A stretch of 64,000 nt of DNA from the NCBI GenBank assembly GCA_012523895.1, contig JAAYSZ010000008.1, positions 1 to 64,000 on the forward strand, in the 5' to 3' direction. The DNA comes from Erysipelotrichaceae bacterium. Lineage in GTDB: Bacteria; Bacillota_I; Bacilli_A; Erysipelotrichales; Erysipelotrichaceae. The notes beneath the pieces were generated by a model that saw only the letters and a list, made by a program, of their open reading frames with translations, did not search any database and was not told where the DNA came from. Below are positions 56,599-64,000 of this stretch, in pieces (the first letter of the stretch is position 1; each line of letters opens with the position of its first letter). The position numbers and the translations under genes are program-made.

Positions 56599-59489
56599 TC
56601 TACACCTACTATATAATCATATAAATCTTCTCTAACTGGTATTTCCAAACTATATTCTACCTCAACAACACTTTGCCCTGTTCTCATAGTTGTTTGATGA
56701 GGTTCTCCTACTGAAGACATTTCGCCTAAGAAATAAAATTCATTTGATATTCTATCATCTTTATTTTTTCTAATAAATAAATATATTTTTGTATTTCTTT
56801 CTTTATTATATATCACATCTATCTCAGGTGAATTTATTGTTCTATTACTTTTTGTCATCCACATCAAACTAGAATTTGAAATAAATCTATCATGATAATC
56901 TATTGAATCTTGTATTTCATCTTCTTTATCATAATTTATAAATACAGGAAATGTATTGGTTTTTTCATCATACTTATACCCACCTATGTTTAAGGCAACT
57001 TGATTTGTATCCCAATTTAATAATCTACATACATCTTCATATGTATATTTTTTATTAAGAGTAAAATCTGTATCCTTATATAAATAAAAATATTCACTTT
57101 CATACCTTCTAATTCCTTCTTCGATTGAAGCGCTTATTAATTTATTAAATTTATCATCTTTTAATTCCTGTTTAAAAGATTCACTAATATTAAAATTTTC
57201 ATCTATAAATATTGCATGTTTATATTTATTGATTAAATTAACACTTGTCACAAATTTATTTCTTAAAACAAGTAATATATTTTCCTTATGGTTTTTAGAC
57301 AGTTTCTTCTTATATTTTATATATAATATTTCTTCAAATTCGTTAAAGCTTTTTCCTTCAATCAATGTTTTAAGCAATAATAATTCATGTATTCTTTTTC
57401 CATACATTAATTTACTATCCACAAACGCAAGCATATTTGATGCGACTTTAGATATTCTAACTTTATAATCTTCTTCTCTTTTAACCAAGAAATTATAATA
57501 GGAACCAAAATCACTACGTTCAATAATCCTCATTACATCTATAGAACCAAATTTATAAAAATCTCTTAATGTAGGAATTTTCCCAAGCATTAATTTCAAA
57601 TCATTATAAGCCGTCATGATTTTTCTAAGCTCACTAAAATTCTCTCTATCAATAGATTCTAAAATCCTTTTTGTACTTATCTTATCAAAGTGAACTGTCG
57701 AACATCCTGGAATAATACTAGAACCATTAAATATCGCTCTTCTTAAATTATCTTTATTAAAAGATCTATCCCCCATTAAAGCAATTGGAATTAAATAGTT
57801 GTTTTCATAATTTCCAATAAAATCTAATACAACTACATAATCTTTATTATCAGCTTTTCTAAGTCCTCTACCTAGTTGTTGGGTAAATATTATTGAAGAT
57901 TGTGTTGATCTAATCATTACTATTTGATTTACACAAGGAATATCAATACCTTCGTTAAATATATCTACTGTAAAAATATAATCTAAATGATTAGGATCAT
58001 CTTTACTCTTCTCTAATCTTTCAACCATTTTATTTCTTGTTTCTTGAGAATCTTCTCCTGTCAATCCAACCGCTTTATACCCTCTTTCACAAAACATTTG
58101 TGCAAGTTTATATGCTTCTTCTTTTCTACTACAAAATACTAATCCATGAACACTATCACCACTATGTCCATAATATTTTATTTTCTCAATAATATAATCA
58201 ACTCTTAATTCATCAACTAACATATTAAAGTCAGATCTATCATCAATTGTTTCACCATCAATTTCTAAATCTGTAATGCCAAAATAATGAAATGGACATA
58301 ACAAGTCTTCTTCTAACGCTCCTTGTAGTCTTATTTCATAAGCAATATTATTATCAAATAAAGAATAAATATCTCTACCATCAGTTCTTTCAGGTGTCGC
58401 ACTCATCCCTAACATAAATTTAGGTTTAAAATAATTAATTATTCTCTCATAAGTAGCTGATCCTGATCTATGAATTTCATCATAAACTATCATATCAAAA
58501 TAATCTTTTTCAAAACTTTTTAAATTATCTTCTCTTGATAAACTCTGAACTGTCGCAAACAAGAAATCCGCATCAAAATCTCTTTTAGAACCAACATAAA
58601 ATCCAGTTTTTATATTATTTCCAAAAACTTTTTTGTAACTTTTTTCTGCTTGTTTTAATATTTGTTCTCTATGTACAACAAATAAAAATTTTCTTGGTTT
58701 AAAATTTCTTGCATCAAATGCAGACAAATAAGTTTTTCCTGTTCCAGTAGAAGATATTACCATCCCTCTTCTTTGGCCTTTTCTTCGTAACTCATCTATT
58801 GCATCTAGTGCTTCAACTTGCATTTTATTAGGAACAAGTTTTTGTATATTAGAAACTTTTTCTCTTTGTATTCTATTAAACGCTCTTACCTCTTTATAAG
58901 TTAGCGAATAATCTTTAATCCATTCTTTTGAAAGCTCTATAGCTTTTTCACTATTCCACATTTCATTAAATTCATTTAATGTTTCATAAATAAACTTACC
59001 ATTATCTAAACTAGAAAGCTTAATATTCCATTCTTTATTTAGTTTTAATGCATTTTGTGTAAGATTTGAACTACCTAACATAAAAGAAATACTATCTTCC
59101 TTTTTAAAAAAGTAACCCTTAATATGAAAGTCTCCTTCATAAACCTTAACTTCTATATTTTTATATTCTAATAATTCTTTTAACGCTAGTGGATCATTAA
59201 ACCCAAGATAATCTGTAGTAAGAATCTTTCCTTTAACTCCAGTATCTTCCAATTCTTTTAATATATTTTTTAAACAAATAATTCCATCTTTAGTAATAAA
59301 TGCAACAGAAAACCAAAATTCTTTAGATTTCTTAAGTTCTTTTTCTATTGTAGATAATATATTATGCCCTTTATTAAAGTCATTAAAAACAAGTGAAGGC
59401 TGATATTCACTTATTGACGGAAATGTTTTATCAACAACTCCTGTATAATATGCTTCTATAATTTTTTTAGTGTTTAAAGTCTTATTCAT
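56595..59489 (-). CDS. DEAD/DEAH-box helicase with PLD-nuclease-like and DUF3427 domains
   Basis: A 964-residue multi-domain protein. N-terminal PLD-like phosphodiesterase part (about 40-180) with FMLGSSNLTQNALKLNKEWN; superfamily 2 helicase core (about 215-560) with SSTGTGKTYLSAFD (motif I), VHREQILKQAEK, YDEIHRSGSATYE (motif II, DEIH), MLGMSATPERTDG (motif III), FTVDIFNEGIDIPCVNQIV (motif V) and TQQLGRGLRKADNKD (motif VI). The C-terminal 280 residues match the DUF3427-type region in layout (TYEDVCRLLNWDTNQVALNIGGYKY). Family members are often linked to NUDIX proteins, as here. Role in DNA repair or defence is possible but unproven. Confidence 0.9.
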   Translation of the reverse strand: MNKTLNTKKIIEAYYTGVVDKTFPSISEYQPSLVFNDFNKGHNILSTIEKELKKSKEFWFSVAFITKDGIICLKNILKELEDTGVKGKILTTDYLGFNDPLALKELLEYKNIEVKVYEGDFHIKGYFFKKEDSISFMLGSSNLTQNALKLNKEWNIKLSSLDNGKFIYETLNEFNEMWNSEKAIELSKEWIKDYSLTYKEVRAFNRIQREKVSNIQKLVPNKMQVEALDAIDELRRKGQRRGMVISSTGTGKTYLSAFDARNFKPRKFLFVVHREQILKQAEKSYKKVFGNNIKTGFYVGSKRDFDADFLFATVQSLSREDNLKSFEKDYFDMIVYDEIHRSGSATYERIINYFKPKFMLGMSATPERTDGRDIYSLFDNNIAYEIRLQGALEEDLLCPFHYFGITDLEIDGETIDDRSDFNMLVDELRVDYIIEKIKYYGHSGDSVHGLVFCSRKEEAYKLAQMFCERGYKAVGLTGEDSQETRNKMVERLEKSKDDPNHLDYIFTVDIFNEGIDIPCVNQIVMIRSTQSSIIFTQQLGRGLRKADNKDYVVVLDFIGNYENNYLIPIALMGDRSFNKDNLRRAIFNGSSIIPGCSTVHFDKISTKRILESIDRENFSELRKIMTAYNDLKLMLGKIPTLRDFYKFGSIDVMRIIERSDFGSYYNFLVKREEDYKVRISKVASNMLAFVDSKLMYGKRIHELLLLKTLIEGKSFNEFEEILYIKYKKKLSKNHKENILLVLRNKFVTSVNLINKYKHAIFIDENFNISESFKQELKDDKFNKLISASIEEGIRRYESEYFYLYKDTDFTLNKKYTYEDVCRLLNWDTNQVALNIGGYKYDEKTNTFPVFINYDKEDEIQDSIDYHDRFISNSSLMWMTKSNRTINSPEIDVIYNKERNTKIYLFIRKNKDDRISNEFYFLGEMSSVGEPHQTTMRTGQSVVEVEYSLEIPVREDLYDYIVGVE

Positions 59490-59588
59490 TTATTTACCAA
59501 TAAAGATTTAACAATTTAATATTACCAGAAATATTAATTTCAAACAAAAATCGTATATAATGTATATGTATGACTAAGGAGGATATGA

Positions 59589-60575
59589 ATGAAAAACTTG
59601 ATTGAACTACACTGCCATCTTGATGGCTCATTAGATTTAAAGACAAGCTATAAGCTAGCAATGAACAGAGGCATCATTGACAAAGATATGGAATTTGAAG
59701 ATTTCAAAAAAAGAATGACTGTAAGTAGTGATAATGCAAGTCTAGAAGAGTTCTTAAGTTGTTTTGAATTACCTATATCTATACTACAAGATGAAGAAGC
59801 ATTAACTATTTCAACAGCTAAATTAATTAAAAATCTTAGAAAAGATAAAGTTGTTTATGCGGAAATTAGATTTGCACCTCAATTCCATACACAAGAAGGA
59901 TTAACTCAAGAAGAAGCTGTTAAAGCTGTTTTAGAAGGTGTAAAAGATGCTAGAAGTTTACATAAAGATATAAAAGTACAAATAATTTTATGTATGATGA
60001 CAGATGATCCAGCAGGTAAAAACTTCAACGAAAACAAAGAAACAATAGAAGTTGCTAAAAAATACTTAAAAAAAGGAGTATGTGCAATTGATTTAGCAGG
60101 TAATGAAGCAAACCTAGCAGATTATAAAGAATTAATTGATTATGCTAAAGAATTAGGTGTTCCATATGTTTTACATGCTGGAGAAGTTGATTATCCTAAA
60201 AATGTTGAACTTGCAATCGAATATGGCGCAAAAAGAATTGGACATGGAGTTAACGTAGTAAACGATGAAGAAATTCTTAAAAAATTAGTAGATTCTAAAA
60301 TTCCATTAGAAGTATGTGTTACATCTAATATTCAATGTAAAACACAACCTTCTTATGAAGAACACTCTATTAGAGAATTATTTGATAAAGGAGTAAAAAT
60401 CACATTAAATACAGATAATAGAACTTTATCAAATACAACACTAAATAAAGAAATCAAAAAAATCATGAAACATTTAAACTTCACTAAAAAAGAAGTAAGA
60501 AAAATGATGATAAATGCATTAAACAATTCTTTCTTAAATGAAAAAGATAAAGATAGAATATTAGACAAGTTTTAG
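59589..60575 (+). CDS. add: Adenosine deaminase
   Basis: Zinc enzyme converting adenosine to inosine in purine salvage. Seen: zinc-binding LIELHCHLDGSLD, substrate region AEIRFAPQFH, catalytic Glu in VLHAGEVDYPKN, zinc His in IGHGVNVVND and the late Asp of LNTDNRTLSN. 328 residues. Strong AAGGAGG upstream and TATAAT at about 59562-59567. Works with DeoD (21518). Monocistronic, ended by the next hairpin. Confidence 0.97.
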   Translation: MKNLIELHCHLDGSLDLKTSYKLAMNRGIIDKDMEFEDFKKRMTVSSDNASLEEFLSCFELPISILQDEEALTISTAKLIKNLRKDKVVYAEIRFAPQFHTQEGLTQEEAVKAVLEGVKDARSLHKDIKVQIILCMMTDDPAGKNFNENKETIEVAKKYLKKGVCAIDLAGNEANLADYKELIDYAKELGVPYVLHAGEVDYPKNVELAIEYGAKRIGHGVNVVNDEEILKKLVDSKIPLEVCVTSNIQCKTQPSYEEHSIRELFDKGVKITLNTDNRTLSNTTLNKEIKKIMKHLNFTKKEVRKMMINALNNSFLNEKDKDRILDKF

Positions 60576-60582
60576 ATAAAAC

Positions 60583-60610
60583 AAAAACCAGAAATCAATC
60601 TGGTTTTTTT
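60583..60610. terminator. Bidirectional terminator between add and the cellulase gene
   Basis: AAAACCAGA (60584-60592) pairs with TCTGGTTTT (60599-60607), T and A runs at both sides. The cellulase stop overlaps it. Confidence 0.9.
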
Positions 60611-62780
60611 ATCTCCTTAATGAACTTATCAAGAAAATAAGTGAAGAATTCCAATATACCGCAACTTCATTAGTAGAATAAGACATATTATTATCTATGT
60701 ATACTTTAGCACTAGGAGTAGTATCACTAATCTTTTCTCTTATTGCCATGTCCTCAAAATTTCTATTAGGACCTCCAACCATAGCTCCAATTAATTGATA
60801 TTTTTTTGCAATAACCATTCTATTATGAATATCTTTAGGATAAACATCACCATAACCTGTCACAAAAGACATATTCAAACTATTTCTTCCTAATACATAA
60901 TGTAAGTGATCAAATGCTCTTTCCAAATAATTATCATTAGGAGTAATTCTATCAGCTAACATTAAAAGCATTCCATTATTAGTAATATCCATATTACTAC
61001 CCCAATTATAATCATTACCAATACTTACAAAATAACTATCATCTTTTGAAAAGTTCATTATTGAATCTGCTTGAGCCATAAAATGATTATAAATTATGTC
61101 ATAAAATTCAACATCATTTTTACTATATATATTATTTAAATATATAAACTCTCCATAAGTACCAACTGTCTGCCAGTTTAATCCAATAGCCACTCTATTA
61201 TCATTTAAAAATAATTCTTTTGCTTTATCTAAATATTTTTGATCATTAGTTGCATCCCACAACGACATTGACGCAAAAAATCTTTCATCACCATCAAAAT
61301 CATCTCTATACTCACCAGCATCAAATCCTTCAGGATTTAAAGGGTCTATCATGTCATAATTAACATTTAAAAATTCCCATGCTTTTTTACCAGCATCTAA
61401 ACATCTATTTGCAAACTCAGGATCAATATCTTTAAATACTGTATACGCAAGTCCCATAACACCCGCAAAAGAGCCTGTCGCATTTGTAGAAACACCTAAT
61501 ACATAAAGAGTAGAATAATCATCTTCTGGAGCTAAATAGCCAGGAAATTTATCACTAACAACTTTATTGTAAACTCCACCATCCCCTGTTTGCATCTTTA
61601 ACATCCACTCTAATTCATACCTTGCTTCATCTAATAAATCAGGTATTCCATTGCCGGATTCTTTTATATTAAAGTTATCTAAAAAATAATGAGGATTTAA
61701 TTTATAAGCTAAAAGTAAATCAGCAACAGCCTTAGCACCAGTTTTTATATATCTACCATAATCTCCTGCATCATGCCATCCACCACTTACATCAATTTTT
61801 TCCTGTGTTCCATAAACTATAGCTTCCATAGAATGACAATCATCTCTAGCAAATTCTTTAGCCCAGCTTTGATCTAAATGATCACCACATCTTTGTAATG
61901 ACATCATTCTAATAGCATCAACTAATAATCCATCATATACAAATGATTCAATAATAAACTCATATGAAGTAGCTACTATTTGAGCTTCAATTCTGTAAGT
62001 ACCAGGAGTAATTACATCTTTAAAATCACCATAAAAAGTCGTTTCACCTGTAGGCTCATTTACTTTTTTACCTCCAATAACCCCTGTATAAACAACTTCA
62101 TTAGTCTTAGTATCAACAACATTATAAAAATCACCAACACTATATGGCGCAATAAATTTCTTTAAAGAATTAGGATGATATCCAACTTGATTAACCTTTA
62201 AAATTCTTGTATCAACATCATCTGTTTTAACCATCAAATCACTAATAGTAACTTGGTGTTGATTATTAACCCCTTCACTACCATCAGTACCTAAATTAAA
62301 TCCAATCTTTCCATTCCAAGTTGTTTCATTGTCCATTTTTATATCAAAACTATAATTTTGATAACCACCAATATCTAATGTTTCCTCAAATATCTTTGAA
62401 CCATTTTCATCACTAGCATAAACACCAACTTTTCTATTAATACTTGATTCAATATTAAAAGATAAGTTATATACAGCACCTTTACTAAAAGGAATACCTT
62501 CTCTATATAAAGTGATTGCTTCTAAATTTTCACCCGGATAAACAATATCAATAACTTGCCTATTAAATTCAGCATTAGATACTGCGTTTCCATCAGATGC
62601 CATAATAGACCAAGAGCTTTCAAACTCAATTGGCTCTTCATATAAAGGAACAGCATTCTCTCTAGGAGTAATTGCTACATCAATAATTATTGTACTAGGA
62701 GCACTTTCTTCTATCTTATTTTCTTTAACACAAGAAGAACACAATAAGACAACAACTAATAATATTAATATCTTTTTCAT
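60609..62780 (-). CDS. Glycoside hydrolase family 9 cellulase, lipoprotein
   Basis: A 723-residue secreted enzyme for beta-1,4-glucan. Seen in order: a lipoprotein signal MKKILILLVVVLLCSSC (cleavage before Cys17; the -3 residue is Cys rather than Leu, an atypical lipobox), a CBM4/9-like region (about 50-185), a CelD-type Ig-like domain starting ILKVNQVGYHPN (about 195-285), and the GH9 catalytic domain with DVSGGWHDAGDYGRY (nucleophile region), HLDQSWAK, MLKMQTGDGGVY, VLGRNSLNMSFVTGYGD (conserved His/Arg region) and catalytic Glu in TNEVAVYWNSSLI at the very C-terminus. GGAGG precedes the ATG at 62780. The rest of the window has no other plant-glucan enzyme. Confidence 0.92.
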   Translation of the reverse strand: MKKILILLVVVLLCSSCVKENKIEESAPSTIIIDVAITPRENAVPLYEEPIEFESSWSIMASDGNAVSNAEFNRQVIDIVYPGENLEAITLYREGIPFSKGAVYNLSFNIESSINRKVGVYASDENGSKIFEETLDIGGYQNYSFDIKMDNETTWNGKIGFNLGTDGSEGVNNQHQVTISDLMVKTDDVDTRILKVNQVGYHPNSLKKFIAPYSVGDFYNVVDTKTNEVVYTGVIGGKKVNEPTGETTFYGDFKDVITPGTYRIEAQIVATSYEFIIESFVYDGLLVDAIRMMSLQRCGDHLDQSWAKEFARDDCHSMEAIVYGTQEKIDVSGGWHDAGDYGRYIKTGAKAVADLLLAYKLNPHYFLDNFNIKESGNGIPDLLDEARYELEWMLKMQTGDGGVYNKVVSDKFPGYLAPEDDYSTLYVLGVSTNATGSFAGVMGLAYTVFKDIDPEFANRCLDAGKKAWEFLNVNYDMIDPLNPEGFDAGEYRDDFDGDERFFASMSLWDATNDQKYLDKAKELFLNDNRVAIGLNWQTVGTYGEFIYLNNIYSKNDVEFYDIIYNHFMAQADSIMNFSKDDSYFVSIGNDYNWGSNMDITNNGMLLMLADRITPNDNYLERAFDHLHYVLGRNSLNMSFVTGYGDVYPKDIHNRMVIAKKYQLIGAMVGGPNRNFEDMAIREKISDTTPSAKVYIDNNMSYSTNEVAVYWNSSLIFLISSLRR

Positions 62781-62800
62781 AGAAAACCTCCATTTAAAAC

Positions 62801-62842
62801 AAAAAACAATCAAAAAGGGCATCTATTCCCTCTAGATGATTG
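62801..62842 (-). terminator. msrAB terminator / hairpin in the cellulase leader
   Basis: On the minus strand CATCTA (62838-62833) pairs with TAGATG (62825-62820), with an outer CAATC/GATTG helix, followed by a T run. It lies between msrAB and the cellulase gene. Confidence 0.65.
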
Positions 62843-62884
62843 TCCTATAAAATTATATATAATTTTTTTATTTAAGTAAACCTT

Positions 62885-63820
62885 TCATTTTAATAAAGGT
62901 ATAAACTTTTCATAACCTTCTTCTTCCATTTTATCTATAGGAATAAATCTCAAAGAAGCACTATTGATACAATACCTAATACCAGTTTCACTCTCATAAT
63001 CACCATCAAAAACATGACCCAAATGAGAATTTGCAACCCTACTAGAAACTTCAGTTCTTATCATTGAAAAGCTTCTATCTTCACTTTCAACAATAACATT
63101 ATAATCAATTGGTCTAGAAAAAGCCGGCCAACCACAAGAACTCTCATATTTATCATCAGAAAGAAATAATGGTTCTCCACTTACAACATCTACATAAATC
63201 CCTTTTTCAAAAAAATCCCAATATTTGTTAGTAAAAGGTCTTTCTGTATAAGATTCTTGAGTTACCTTATAAGATAAATCATCTAATTTATCTTTAATAT
63301 TTTCAGGATAATAATAATCTTTTGCATCTACAATTAAAGATTCAGCCATTTCAAACATTCTAAAATCAATATGACAATATCCATTTGGATTTTTATCTAG
63401 ATAATTTTGATGATAGCTTTCAGCTTCATAAAAATTTAATAAAGGCTTTATCTCAACTTCAAAATTAGAAACTCTTTTCTTTTCAACACTTACTATCTTA
63501 TCAATAATTTCTTTAGAATTTTCATCTACATAATAAATACCACTTTGATATTGACTACCTATATCATTTCCCTGTCTATTTTTTATAGTAGGATCAATAA
63601 CTCTAAAAAATGCATATAAAAGTGTTTCTAAACTAACATCATCATATTCAACTTTCACACATTCTCTAAATCCAGTATCTCCCCTACATACTTCTTTATA
63701 AGTAGGGTTTTCTTTATTTCCATTTGCATAACCACTTGTAACCTTATCAACACCTTTTATTAAGGACATGTATTTTTCTAATCCCCAAAAACATCCACCT
63801 GCTAAGTATATTACCTTCAT
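62885..63820 (-). CDS. msrAB: Peptide methionine sulfoxide reductase MsrA/MsrB fusion
   Basis: Repairs both stereoisomers of methionine sulfoxide. MsrA half (about 1-160): catalytic Cys in AGGCFWGLEKYM (residue 9), GNDIGSQYQSGIYY, YEAESYHQNYLDKNP and CHIDF. MsrB half (about 175-311): TERPFTNKYWDFFEKGIYVDVVSGEPLF, SSCGWPAFSRPID, VANSHLGHVFDGD and the catalytic Cys in RYCINSASLRFIP. The MsrB part has no CxxC zinc motif. Fusion of this order is common in Bacillota. SD GAGG lies in the stop region of the preceding gene. Confidence 0.97.
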   Translation of the reverse strand: MKVIYLAGGCFWGLEKYMSLIKGVDKVTSGYANGNKENPTYKEVCRGDTGFRECVKVEYDDVSLETLLYAFFRVIDPTIKNRQGNDIGSQYQSGIYYVDENSKEIIDKIVSVEKKRVSNFEVEIKPLLNFYEAESYHQNYLDKNPNGYCHIDFRMFEMAESLIVDAKDYYYPENIKDKLDDLSYKVTQESYTERPFTNKYWDFFEKGIYVDVVSGEPLFLSDDKYESSCGWPAFSRPIDYNVIVESEDRSFSMIRTEVSSRVANSHLGHVFDGDYESETGIRYCINSASLRFIPIDKMEEEGYEKFIPLLK

Positions 63821-63827
63821 AATTACC

Positions 63828-64000
63828 TCATTTTTCTATTTTTGTTAAACCATCTAATTTATATTCTATTTCTGTATCAAAAAGAGTTATTCCTTCTACA
63901 TTATACTTATTATCTTTTAAAGATATATAAGCTATATCGTCACCAAAACCATTAATATATGACCCAACATTATAAAGTTTAGAACCATCATATCCTATTT
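63828..64000 (-). CDS. Partial gene, unknown product (C-terminal end only)
   Basis: A frame enters from the right edge and ends at TGA (63828-63830), giving the last 57 residues: it reads YDGSKLYNVGSYINGFGDDIAYISLKDN and ends LFDTEIEYKLDGLTKIEK (quoted in part). I do not recognise it. It ends 7 bp before msrAB, whose SD overlaps its stop, so it is likely upstream in the same operon. Confidence 0.6.
   Translation of the reverse strand, partial: IGYDGSKLYNVGSYINGFGDDIAYISLKDNKYNVEGITLFDTEIEYKLDGLTKIEK

Overview
The window is a very AT-rich chromosomal segment from a low-GC Gram-positive bacterium (Bacillota). The genetic code is standard: Trp is TGG and TGA is a stop (for example at 63828 and 16888). 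Shine-Dalgarno sites are strong, CCA is encoded in every tRNA gene, and the CIRCE, THF-riboswitch and L-box signals are of Bacillus/Clostridium type. Genes for D-Ala (alr, ddl), a MurF-type ligase and the lysine/DAP branch (dapA, dapB, lysA) imply a walled cell. ECF-type vitamin uptake proteins, a GH9 cellulase lipoprotein and compact overlapping operons suggest a small-genome gut-type Bacilli or Erysipelotrichia/RF39-like lineage. That placement is inference; no marker gene here fixes the taxonomy.

Layout. 1-2.9 kb: a structured stretch with a terminator, then a SPOUT methyltransferase and two U32-family (TrhP-like) tRNA hydroxylation genes. 3-8 kb: a THF riboswitch with folT, CapA, a PHP phosphoesterase, YggS and an aminotransferase. 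8-10.1 kb: groES-groEL behind two CIRCE operators. 10.2-21 kb: transaldolase-like aldolase, UMF1 transporter, Zn-PLC-like protein, YoaK, CBS-type pyrophosphatase, nitroreductase, map, dUTPase, patatin, glpK and an aldo/keto reductase. 21.2-21.5 kb: tRNA Ser-Asp-Gly. 21.5-28 kb: deoD, ilvE, ddl, AI-2E exporter, membrane-anchored MurF-like ligase and an alpha/beta hydrolase. 28-32 kb: unknown protein/NfeD/SPFH operon and a two-component system. 32-36.5 kb: the cdaA-cdaR-glmM operon. 36.6-46 kb: TraB, a nucleotidyltransferase, maf, tRNA-Thr, a pantothenate/CoA operon (S component, coaBC, coaX and a 50-residue basic ORF), cutC, yfcE and alr. 46-49.3 kb: lysA-dapA-dapB behind an L-box. 49.4-50 kb: six tRNAs. 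50-51.1 kb: a 5'-truncated, phage-like remnant. 51-64 kb: CmpB-like membrane protein, ftsH, tetR-nagA, a GNAT/NUDIX/helicase operon, add, GH9 cellulase and msrAB.

The genes work together as a core: envelope building (alr, ddl, MurF-like, glmM, nagA, dap/lys), c-di-AMP signalling tied to glmM, cofactor supply (folate uptake, pantothenate to CoA), protein quality control (GroE, FtsH, Map, MsrAB, SPFH/NfeD) and nucleotide hygiene (dUTPase, Maf, NUDIX, DeoD, Add). I found no intact mobile element, CRISPR array or recognised defence island. The most notable observations are the two riboswitches with readable expression platforms, the doubled CIRCE site, a probably leaderless exporter gene, the long acidic tail on CdaA, the membrane MurF variant, the PLD-helicase/NUDIX/GNAT operon and the truncated prophage-like gene beside the tRNA cluster.
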